Below, piece by piece: positions 57,461-64,000 of a stretch of 64,000 bases of DNA. The notes under the pieces were generated by a model. It was not told the origin of the DNA and did no database searches. It saw nothing but the letters and a program-made list of their open reading frames with translations. Source of the DNA: Pseudorhodoplanes sp. Its GTDB lineage: Bacteria; Pseudomonadota; Alphaproteobacteria; Rhizobiales; Xanthobacteraceae. Position numbers and translations under genes: made by a program. Location of the stretch: the NCBI GenBank assembly GCA_022843165.1, contig JALHOD010000003.1:186001-250000 (forward strand). Direction: 5' to 3'. How positions within the stretch are numbered: the stretch's first letter is position 1; each line of letters opens with the position of its first letter.

Positions 57461-58444
57461 TCAGGCGACAAAACGGCCGCCCAGATCCTCATCGATGTGG
57501 ATTTTGACGATTTCATCGAAGGTATTTTCCGCCTTGAAGCCGAGCGCGCGCGCGCGATCCGACGTGAAGCTGCGCGGCCAGCCTTCCACGATCCGCATGA
57601 TGAAGGGGTCCGGGACATGGCGGATCCGCGCCGCCACCCGTTCGCCGGCCACGCGGCGGAGCGCGGCCACCTGTTCGCCGACCGAGCAGCAGACGCCGGG
57701 CATGGTGAGATTGATGCGCGGGCCAAGCTGCGCGCGCGTGAGCCCGGCGGCGTGGATCAGGAAGCCGGCGGCGGACCGGGGAGAGGCATGCGTGTTCTGC
57801 ACGTCGTCCGGCACCGGCTGGATCGCTTCAAGTCCGGCCAGCGGCTCGCGGATGATCGCCGAGAAGAAGCCGGATGCCGCCTTGTTCGGCTTGCCCGGAC
57901 GCACCGTGATGCCGGGCAGGCGGATGCCGACGCCATCGACAAAGCCGCGCCGGCTGTAGTCGGCGAGCAGCGCTTCGATCATGACCTTCTGCGTGCCGTA
58001 GGATGTGAGCGGGGTCAGGTGAAAATCGTCCGGCACCGGGTCCGGCAGCGGCGCGCCGAAGACCGCGATGGAAGACGTGAAAATGAATTTCGGACAATAG
58101 CCGTCGCCGGCATTGCGGATGGCGTCGAGCAGCGTCCGCGAACCGTCAAGATTGACGCGATAGCCTTTCTCCAGATCGGTTTCGGCTTCGCCGGAGACAA
58201 CGCCGGCGAGGTGAAAAATCACGTTCGGGCGCGCGATGAGAAGCGCTTCGGCGGCGCCCGGTGCGGGCAGATCGATCGTCCGGCTCTCGATGTCGCCGCT
58301 CAGGCCCTTCGGCGGTTCCGGCGGGACGATGTCTGCGAGCGTCAGCTTGTCGATGGTCTTGCCGTTCAGCTTGCCGGTGCGCGCCAGTCTCTCGACCAGC
58401 TTGCGTCCGATCATGCCGGCTGCGCCTGTGATGAGAATATGCAT
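57461..58444 (-). CDS. denD: Extended SDR, D-erythronate dehydrogenase (DenD)-like
   Basis: 327-residue NAD-dependent epimerase-fold enzyme. The nucleotide loop is ITGAAGMIGRKL, an Asp for NAD is in LTLADIVPPE, and the catalytic Tyr-x3-Lys is SYGTQKVMIEALL with the Ser of FTSSIAVFG. FHLAGVVSGEAETD and VGIRLPGITVRPGKPNKAASGF are typical of the DenD/YgbK-neighbour group that oxidises C4 sugar acids. Its own OtnK/OtnC partners are not in view, so substrate assignment is tentative. The TRAP transporter and dehydratase upstream on the same strand support a sugar-acid role. Confidence 0.82.
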   Translation of the reverse strand: MHILITGAAGMIGRKLVERLARTGKLNGKTIDKLTLADIVPPEPPKGLSGDIESRTIDLPAPGAAEALLIARPNVIFHLAGVVSGEAETDLEKGYRVNLDGSRTLLDAIRNAGDGYCPKFIFTSSIAVFGAPLPDPVPDDFHLTPLTSYGTQKVMIEALLADYSRRGFVDGVGIRLPGITVRPGKPNKAASGFFSAIIREPLAGLEAIQPVPDDVQNTHASPRSAAGFLIHAAGLTRAQLGPRINLTMPGVCCSVGEQVAALRRVAGERVAARIRHVPDPFIMRIVEGWPRSFTSDRARALGFKAENTFDEIVKIHIDEDLGGRFVA

Positions 58445-58456
58445 GCGGCGCCTGCC

Positions 58457-58795
58457 TCAGTGACAATAGGGGACGCCGTCGAGAATGGCGCAGTTGCGCT
58501 TGTTCGGCGCATTCGGGTCGTCGAGCGGCACCGAACCCCTGCCTTGTCCGACGAACACGCCCGGCCCGACGCGCACGGAATCTTTGTGACCGATGATCAC
58601 GCTCGGATGCGGGTTGCTGGCGCTGGAGCGCGTGCCGTCGGGCCACACGATCGCGTCGCCGGCGAATAGGCCGGTGCGGCCGTCGTCGCAGGTGACGGCA
58701 TTGCCGTTGCGCTTGCAGGCTTGCGCCAGAGCCAGCGACGTCCCGGCCAGCAGGATCGCACAGGCCAGCGGAATGACACGGAAACCGGCGGTCAT
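58457..58795 (-). CDS. Small exported Cys-containing protein of unknown function
   Basis: 112-residue protein with a clear signal peptide (GFRVIPLACAILLAGTSLALAQA) and a mature chain of about 87 residues. Mature cysteines occur as ACKRNGNAVTCDDG near its start and NCAILDGVPYC at its end, suggesting two disulfides. A Gly/Val-rich middle (SVRVGPGVFVGQGRG) could be a small beta domain. I do not recognise a family. ATG at 58795 is chosen for the signal peptide; the frame is open 28 codons upstream. It lies 12 bases upstream of denD and 13 bases after the GNAT gene. Confidence 0.78.
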   Translation of the reverse strand: MTAGFRVIPLACAILLAGTSLALAQACKRNGNAVTCDDGRTGLFAGDAIVWPDGTRSSASNPHPSVIIGHKDSVRVGPGVFVGQGRGSVPLDDPNAPNKRNCAILDGVPYCH

Positions 58796-58808
58796 GGACT
58801 GGGCTCCG

Positions 58809-59498
58809 TCAGGACGCGGTATCCGGCATGGCCATGCGCGATTTCTGCCGGCCTTCGGCGTCGAAATTGTCCGCCGCAAGCCAGCGCTCGAACTCAGCCT
58901 TGCGCACCGGCCATTCGCTGTCCAGCATGGAAAAATACGCGGTGTCGCGATTGCGGCCCTTGGCGATCATGTGCTGCCGCAGGATGCCTTCGAATACAAA
59001 ACCATAGCGCAGGGCCGCCCGCCGCGACGCGTCGTTGAGGGCATTGCATTTCCATTCATAGCGGCGATAGCCGAGCGTCTCGAAGACGTAGCGCGCCAAG
59101 AGATATTGCGCCTCGGTGCCGAGCGGTGTGCGCTGCAGGGCGGGGGAATAGACAATGTGCCCCACCTCGATTCGCCGCATGGCTGGCTGGATTTCCATCA
59201 GCGTCGCAATGCCGACGGCGCGGCCGGACGCGTCCACGATGGCGTAGGAACAGGGGTCTTCGAGCGGCTCGCGTGTGGCAAGCCACCGGCCGAAAGCCGC
59301 TTCGTCGGCGAACGGACCATAGGCCGACATATAGGTCCAGATGTGATCGTGGTCTTTCACCGCCTGCCAGAGATCGCGGCCATGGCGCGGCGCGTTCAGT
59401 TTTTCGACGCGGCCGGTGCGGCCCTCCAGCACGACCGCCGAAGGCCTGTGTGCGGGCGCGGGGTCGACCGGGGCGCCGATGGACAGGCGCGATGTCAC
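58809..59498 (-). CDS. GNAT-family N-acetyltransferase (RimJ/RimL-like)
   Basis: 229-residue acetyltransferase. The fold is seen as DHIWTYMSAYGPFADEAAF at the N-terminal part, IEVGHIVYSPALQRTPLGTEAQYLL with the acetyl-CoA pyrophosphate loop, and YRRYEWKCNALNDASRRAALRYGFVFEGILR, which matches RimJ/RimL-type enzymes. Substrate unknown. The start is a GTG at 59498 whose GTGA overlaps the TGA of the PEP-mutase-family gene, giving coupled translation. Confidence 0.88.
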   Translation of the reverse strand: MTSRLSIGAPVDPAPAHRPSAVVLEGRTGRVEKLNAPRHGRDLWQAVKDHDHIWTYMSAYGPFADEAAFGRWLATREPLEDPCSYAIVDASGRAVGIATLMEIQPAMRRIEVGHIVYSPALQRTPLGTEAQYLLARYVFETLGYRRYEWKCNALNDASRRAALRYGFVFEGILRQHMIAKGRNRDTAYFSMLDSEWPVRKAEFERWLAADNFDAEGRQKSRMAMPDTAS

Positions 59499-60337
59499 GG
59501 CGCGGATCCGCTCTTTTGATCGGCGCCGAACAGGGCGTTCAGGTCGGCGGCCGGCGCTGCATCCGAGAAGCCGCCAAAGCTGCCGCCGAGCGCGATCTGC
59601 CGGGCGGCGCGGATGAAGCCGCCCCAGGCCGCGCGCGCCAGCGCACCTCCGACACTGATGCGGCGCACGCCGAGCGCTGCGATGTCGTCCACGGACAGGC
59701 CGCCGGCCCAGCCCTTCAGAAGATTGACCGGCTTGGGCGCGACCGCCTGAACCACGGCAGTGATCTCGTCGGGGGTCTTGATGCCCGGCGCATACAGACA
59801 ATCGGCGCCCGCGTCCGCGAAGGCCTTGAGCCGCCGGATGGTCTCGGCAAGGTCGGGTCGTCCGCGGATGAAACCTTCGGTGCGGGCAGTCAGCAGAACG
59901 TCGGCCCCGGTCTTGTCGATGGCGCTGCGCGCCGCCTTGATGCGCGCGAGCGCGAGATCGAAATCATAGAGCGGCCTGTCCTTGTCGCCGGTGGAATCCT
60001 CGATCGACAATCCGGCGACGCCGGTTTCCACGCAAAGCCGCACGCTCTCGGCGACGCCGGCCGGGTCCACGGCATAGCCGCCCTCGAAATCCGCGTTCAC
60101 CGGAACGTCGGCGGCGGCGGCGATCTCGGCGATATGGGCCAGCATCATGTCGCGCGGCACCGTGCCGTCCGCGCGGCCCTGCGAGAAGGCGTAGCCGAGA
60201 CTTGTGGTGGCGAGCGCCTTGAAGCCCAGATGCTGCAGATAGCGCGTGGTGCCGATGTCCCAGGGATTGGGAATGACAAAACATCCGCTGTCATGCAGGC
60301 GGCGGAATGCGCGGCGCTTGTCGACGATGCTGGGCAT
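59495..60337 (-). CDS. Isocitrate lyase/PEP mutase family protein
   Basis: 280-residue TIM-barrel enzyme of the ICL/PEPM superfamily. It has FVIPNPWDIGTTRYL, the Mg-binding NADFEGGYA, GLSIEDSTG with the catalytic-loop Glu-Asp, ARTEGF and ADCLYAPGI. Family activities include C-C or P-C lyase, oxaloacetate decarboxylase and carboxyphosphonoenolpyruvate mutase; the catalytic Cys of isocitrate lyase (KKCGH) is absent. It likely acts on a short keto- or hydroxy-acid. It overlaps the GNAT gene by 4 bases. Confidence 0.88.
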   Translation of the reverse strand: MPSIVDKRRAFRRLHDSGCFVIPNPWDIGTTRYLQHLGFKALATTSLGYAFSQGRADGTVPRDMMLAHIAEIAAAADVPVNADFEGGYAVDPAGVAESVRLCVETGVAGLSIEDSTGDKDRPLYDFDLALARIKAARSAIDKTGADVLLTARTEGFIRGRPDLAETIRRLKAFADAGADCLYAPGIKTPDEITAVVQAVAPKPVNLLKGWAGGLSVDDIAALGVRRISVGGALARAAWGGFIRAARQIALGGSFGGFSDAAPAADLNALFGADQKSGSAP

Positions 60338-60477
60338 GAACGTTCAGCCTGAATAACGGGAGGGCGCGGTCTGGTTTATGGTGCGGTCAGTCGACCGTTC
60401 TCAGCCGGTGCTGTCAATGCGCGGGAACGTCGTGTCCTGCAAGGCAGCAATGCTCGGACGATTGCGGGCCGAGGCAT

Positions 60478-61833
60478 TTACAGGCCGGGCAGGTAGGTGG
60501 CAATCGCCGGAAAGATCGCGACGACGGCCACGACCAGCATCAGAATGATCCAGTAGGGAATCGCACCCCAGAAGATCTCCGCGAGCTCGACGCCCGTCTC
60601 CGGCACCGCCGCTTTCACCGTGAACACCAGAATGCCGAAGGGCGGCGTCAGCAGCCCCATTTCGATCGCCAGAATGCCGATGATGGCGAAGGCCAGCGGA
60701 TCGAACCCAAGCTGCGTGGCGATCGGCGCGAAGATCGGCACCGTCAGCAGGATGATCGAGATCGAATCGATCAGGCAGCCCAGCACGAACCAGATTCCGA
60801 GCATCACCATCAGAATGCCCCATGGGCCGAGGCCGGTGTCGAGCAGGAAGACTTTTGCGGCCTCGGTGAAGCCCGTCATCGACAGCACGCGCGAGTAGAG
60901 CTGCGCGCAGAACAGCAGCAGCAAGAGCGGGCCGGAGGTGCGGCCGACATTCAGCACCACCTGCCAGATTTCGCGCGGGGTGATGCCCTTGATCAGCGCC
61001 AGGATGAGAGCCCCGACCGCGCCGACGCCGGCCCCTTCGGTCGGCGTGCACAGGCCAAGCCAGATCGAGCCCAGCACGCCCGCGATCAGCACCAGCACCA
61101 GCCCGGTGCTGAACAGCAATGGGCCGATGGGTTCGAGGTCGGCGGGATTGGCTGGCCGGGTGGCGGCGGCGCTCAGCGGCGCAGCTCCAATGCGCGAGGG
61201 ACCGGCTTCGCCGACCAGTTCCGGTTTCAGGATTGCGGCGACCACGACATAGAGACAGAAGCCACCCGCCAGCAGCAGGCCGGGAAGCACGCCGGCCAGA
61301 AACAGCTTGCCGATCGACAATTCGGTCAGCACGCCCCAGACGATCATCAGCACCGACGGGGGAATCAGCATGCCGAGACAAGCGCTGCCGGCGATGCAGC
61401 CCAGCGAGAATTGCCGATCATAGCCGTAACGCTTCATCTCGGGATAGGCGATGCGGGAAAAGGCGGCGGCCGCCGCGATGCTGACGCCGGTGACAAAGGC
61501 GAAGATCGCATTTGAAATGATGGTCGCGACCGCGAGCCGTCCGGGCAGCCAGCGGCTGATGCGATTGGCCAATGTATAGAGATCGCTGGCCGCGCCGCAT
61601 TTGGCGAGAAAGTCACCCATCAGCATGAACAGCGGAATCACCGCGAACACATAGTCGCGCAGGGCTTCATAGGCCGTGCTGGCGACGAAGGTGCGAACCA
61701 CCTCGATATCGCCCAGCATCAGATAGATGCCGATCGCGGCGGTGACGCCGAGCGCAATCGCGATATGAACGCCGGCAAAGACGAGCCCGAGCAGGACGAC
61801 GATAATGATGAACATCTCGCTGCTGCCGAGCAT
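60478..61833 (-). CDS. dctM: TRAP transporter large permease (DctM subunit)
   Basis: 451-residue inner-membrane symporter subunit with about twelve to thirteen helices (ArsB/NhaD-like fold). Typical segments are GVHIAIALGVTAAIGIYLM, the AIPLFMLMGDFLAKCG stretch, GSACLGMLIPPSVLMIVWGV and GLLTPPFGILVFTVKAA. It couples solute uptake to a Na+ gradient, with solute delivered by DctP. It begins 12 bases after the dctQ stop. Confidence 0.96.
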   Translation of the reverse strand: MLGSSEMFIIIVVLLGLVFAGVHIAIALGVTAAIGIYLMLGDIEVVRTFVASTAYEALRDYVFAVIPLFMLMGDFLAKCGAASDLYTLANRISRWLPGRLAVATIISNAIFAFVTGVSIAAAAAFSRIAYPEMKRYGYDRQFSLGCIAGSACLGMLIPPSVLMIVWGVLTELSIGKLFLAGVLPGLLLAGGFCLYVVVAAILKPELVGEAGPSRIGAAPLSAAATRPANPADLEPIGPLLFSTGLVLVLIAGVLGSIWLGLCTPTEGAGVGAVGALILALIKGITPREIWQVVLNVGRTSGPLLLLLFCAQLYSRVLSMTGFTEAAKVFLLDTGLGPWGILMVMLGIWFVLGCLIDSISIILLTVPIFAPIATQLGFDPLAFAIIGILAIEMGLLTPPFGILVFTVKAAVPETGVELAEIFWGAIPYWIILMLVVAVVAIFPAIATYLPGL

Positions 61834-61845
61834 GTCAGCGATCCT

Positions 61846-62376
61846 TCAGACGATTGGTGTTTCGGGGGAGGCCTCGGTCTTGCGGGACGCGAAGCCGAAC
61901 AGGGCGAGGGCGGCGGCCAGGGCCTGCGCCAGATAGATCGCCACGACCAGAACGGCGCCGAGCATGACGACCATGCGGGCCGGCCAGACCGGCACCCGCA
62001 GCGCGCCTTCGCCTTCGAACTCGCCGCTGGACCAGGCATGCAATGTGGGTTCGTAGCTGCCCCAGACGATCAGAATGAAAAACGCCGCGCCGAGCAGGCC
62101 GGACAGCATGTCCGCGAAATCCTGGCCGCGCGGCCCAAAGGCGCCGACGATCACATCGGTGCGCAGCATGCCGCCGCTCTGCACCGCGTAGGCCGCGAGC
62201 AGGAAGCAGATGATCACGATCGACATCGAAACGATTTCGGGCGTGCCCTTCACGGGCGAATTGAACAGGGCGCGGCCCAGCACGTCGGCCACCACCAGAA
62301 AGCTGAGGCAGAAGATGATCACCGCCGCGACCACGAGAAGAGTGCGCACCAGTCGATCTGTAATTCGTGCGAGCAC
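61846..62376 (-). CDS. dctQ: TRAP transporter small permease (DctQ subunit)
   Basis: 176-residue four-helix membrane protein. LVVADVLGRALFNSPVKGTPEIVSMSIV is the conserved DctQ signature (split across residues ~27-54), followed by AAYAVQSGGMLRTDVIV. It supports and positions the large subunit. A hairpin terminator lies in the 63 bases between dctP and this gene. Confidence 0.95.
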   Translation of the reverse strand: MLARITDRLVRTLLVVAAVIIFCLSFLVVADVLGRALFNSPVKGTPEIVSMSIVIICFLLAAYAVQSGGMLRTDVIVGAFGPRGQDFADMLSGLLGAAFFILIVWGSYEPTLHAWSSGEFEGEGALRVPVWPARMVVMLGAVLVVAIYLAQALAAALALFGFASRKTEASPETPIV

Positions 62377-62403
62377 CGCAAAGGTCTCCCGATCAAAGAA
62401 AAC

Positions 62404-62430
62404 GGGCGGCGGGACCGCGTCCCGCCGCCC
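62404..62430 (-). terminator. Internal terminator between dctP and dctQM
   Basis: A perfect 12-base stem (GGGCGGCGGGAC at 62404-62415 with 62419-62430) and three-base loop, followed on the minus strand by GTTTTCTTTG. It comes 9 bases after the dctP stop and 28 bases ahead of dctQ, so it would cut most transcripts after dctP. Confidence 0.82.
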
Positions 62431-62439
62431 GCCGCGCGA

Positions 62440-63510
62440 TTACTTGACCTGGTAGCGCAGCGGCCATTTGTGGCCGGCCTTTTCGGCAGCCGCCAGCGTC
62501 AGCTCCAGCACCTGCGTCGCCGGCAGGCCCTGCTTGTCGAGTTCCTGCGCTTTTTCCTTTGGCCAGGCCGCGAGGGACTTGGCCCAGTCCGCGCGCACCG
62601 AGTCCGGCAATTTGCGGACATTGGTGCCTTTCGACTTCAGGTCTTCCAGCTGCTTGGGATAGTTCTCTTCGTTCACCGTTCCGGTCCTGGCTTCGTATTC
62701 CTTCGCCACTTCCAGAATGATGTCCTGCACCTCTTTCGGCAGTTTCGCCCAGCGCGCGGAGTTGATGGTCAGTCCGTGCCAGGTGATCGCGCCGAAGCCG
62801 ATCTCGGTATAGAACTTGCCGACTTCGAACAGCTTGAAGTTGACCCAGCCCGACGGGAACATGATCCAGCCGTTGTAGACGCCGGTCTGCATCGCGGTAT
62901 AGGCGTCGGGCAGCGAGGATTGCACCGGCGTCGCGCCGGCATATTCCAGCCATTTCAGATTGAGTCCGGCGCCGGCCAGCTTCTGGCCCTTGAGGTCGGA
63001 CACCTTGTTCCATTCGAAATTGGTGCCGAGATTGTAGCCGTTGTCGGCGATCAGCGCGATCAGCTTCTGCCGGTACTTGTCCTCGAACACTTTCGACATG
63101 TACGGGACCTTGTCATAGACCTCGCGCGCGATTTTCACGCTCGCCACCGGGCTCATGGTGCCGAACGGCAGCATCACCTGGAACGCGTGCAGCGGCAGGT
63201 TCGACGGCTCGAAGCAGAAGCAATAGCCGCCGATGTCGATGATGCCGGACTGCACGCCTTCCAGCGTGTCGGCGACCTTCACCATGGCGCCGCCATAGCC
63301 CTCGACGAACTCGATCTTGTGCTTGGTGCGGGCGGCGACGCGCTTGGTCACCTCCGGCACGAAGAAATTCTGCATCAGGTTGACGTAGGTGTTCACCGGC
63401 GGATGGCCGGACGCGATGCGCAGACGAATCGTTTCCTGCGCCGAAGCGCCGGTCGCGGCAGAGACAATCGCGGCAACAGCCAGCGACTGCACAAGAGTGC
63501 GTATTTTCAT
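62440..63510 (-). CDS. dctP: TRAP transporter substrate-binding protein (DctP family)
   Basis: 356-residue periplasmic receptor (signal MKIRTLVQSLAVAAIVSAATGASA). ASGHPPVNTYVNLMQNFFVPEV and LKGQKLAGAGLNLKWLEYAGATPV carry the DctP/YiaO-like features. An Arg that binds the ligand carboxylate is expected in this region but cannot be pinned. The ligand is presumably an organic or sugar acid. GGGAGGA precedes the ATG, and a GCCGCC/GGCGGC hairpin (63526-63541) lies just 5' of it in the leader. Confidence 0.93.
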   Translation of the reverse strand: MKIRTLVQSLAVAAIVSAATGASAQETIRLRIASGHPPVNTYVNLMQNFFVPEVTKRVAARTKHKIEFVEGYGGAMVKVADTLEGVQSGIIDIGGYCFCFEPSNLPLHAFQVMLPFGTMSPVASVKIAREVYDKVPYMSKVFEDKYRQKLIALIADNGYNLGTNFEWNKVSDLKGQKLAGAGLNLKWLEYAGATPVQSSLPDAYTAMQTGVYNGWIMFPSGWVNFKLFEVGKFYTEIGFGAITWHGLTINSARWAKLPKEVQDIILEVAKEYEARTGTVNEENYPKQLEDLKSKGTNVRKLPDSVRADWAKSLAAWPKEKAQELDKQGLPATQVLELTLAAAEKAGHKWPLRYQVK

Positions 63511-63666
63511 GGCTTTCCTCCCAACGCCGCCTTGGGGCGGCTTGTGTCCTTATGCACGCAGCATCGGGTGCGGGCGGGGGCAAAGTCAACACGCCGCTGT
63601 CACACGCGGGAATGGATGCCGATTAGATTTTCGCCTGTTGAAAATAAGGAAAGCTAATGCGGGAAA

Positions 63667-64000
63667 CTAATGATTGTCGCGCGGCACGCTGGTCTGCGCG
63701 ACGCGCTGATACTTGACCGCCGGCTTGAGCACCTGACCGTCGGCCATCTGGTCGACCATGCCGCGATAGATTTCCTGCCACGGCGTCTGGCTTTTCGGCG
63801 TCTTGTAGCCGCCGCGTTTGTCGAGCGCCGCGCGCCGCCGCGCCAGCTCGGCTTTCGGGACCAGAATATTGGCGGTGCCCTTGTTGAGGTCGATGCGGAC
63901 GCGATCGCCGGTCTTCAGCAGCGCCAGTCCGCCGCCCGCCGCGGCTTCCGGCGTGGCGTTGAGAATGGAGGGGGAGCCGGATGTGCCCGATTGCCGCCCG
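63667..64000 (-). CDS. IlvD/Edd-family dehydratase, C-terminal part (runs off window)
   Basis: The last ~110 codons of a [Fe-S] dehydratase; the start lies beyond base 64000. The visible part begins [20 protein letters not shown], the C-terminal swivel-domain motif that includes the substrate-contacting Ser-Gly loop, then [21 protein letters not shown] and the terminal [14 protein letters not shown]. The extended C-terminus with [21 protein letters not shown] is like sugar-acid dehydratases (arabonate/xylonate type) more than IlvD. It reads toward the TRAP genes on the same strand. Confidence 0.85.
   Translation of the reverse strand, partial: GRQSGTSGSPSILNATPEAAAGGGLALLKTGDRVRIDLNKGTANILVPKAELARRRAALDKRGGYKTPKSQTPWQEIYRGMVDQMADGQVLKPAVKYQRVAQTSVPRDNH

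Noticed and set aside
61765..63657. 630-codon plus-strand ORF across the TRAP genes
   Set aside because: Antisense to dctQ and dctP, which have signal peptide, helices and family motifs; the ORF itself has none.

Overview
The window is about 65% GC, densely packed chromosomal DNA. It reads as an alphaproteobacterium of the order Hyphomicrobiales (Rhizobiales), close to the Xanthobacteraceae/Nitrobacteraceae. The assignment is an inference from three things: the HWE-type kinase, the 1,600-residue NAD-glutamate dehydrogenase and paired glnK-amtB operons; gene neighbourhoods such as hemC-hemD-mitofilin-HemY-like and purH-heparinase-rsmB-htpX; and promoter motifs that fit EcfG, CtrA and sigma-32. 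Nearly every gene has a recognisable family. I see no insertion sequence, integrase, prophage, CRISPR array or restriction/defence island, and no convincing wholly new multi-gene system. The most interesting material is regulatory.

Layout. 1-9219: 5' part of leuS, a DUF2171 stress-type protein, PLP-binding YggS protein, an L,D-transpeptidase, an orphan OmpR-type response regulator with a stand-alone cyclic-nucleotide-binding protein, exonuclease III, LolA, FtsK and a DapC-like aminotransferase. 9331-13263: two tandem glnK-amtB pairs for ammonium sensing and uptake, each ending in an intrinsic terminator. 13425-22437: TesB, a ubiquinone-pathway monooxygenase, a secreted hydrolase, GST, Trm112-like, Lon-N domain protein, a CnoX/YbbN-like thioredoxin, a YbaK-type deacylase, tRNA-Gly, gamma-glutamyltranspeptidase and an AhpD-like protein.

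22608-43683: NAD-glutamate dehydrogenase, purH, heparinase II/III family protein, RsmB, HtpX, a second L,D-transpeptidase, acetyl-CoA synthetase, EVE protein, GpsA, TsaD, then the divergent hemC-hemD-mitofilin-HemY-like set and tRNA-Thr. 43705-56527: HWE histidine kinase, TauE/SafE permease, two D-2-hydroxyacid dehydrogenases, an NMT1-type ABC importer, a chromate operon (rhodanese-ChrB fusion plus ChrA), DMT transporter, isoprenylcysteine-methyltransferase-like membrane protein, AprI/Inh inhibitor and RadC. 56565-64000: methionine aminopeptidase, then a minus-strand block (DenD-like dehydrogenase, PEP-mutase-family enzyme, TRAP transporter, 3' end of an IlvD/Edd dehydratase) that looks like sugar-acid or hydroxy-acid uptake and catabolism.

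Gene starts were moved inward from the longest ORF where a Shine-Dalgarno, family length or neighbour overlap argued for it. Promoter calls are motif matches made by eye and are not experimentally supported.
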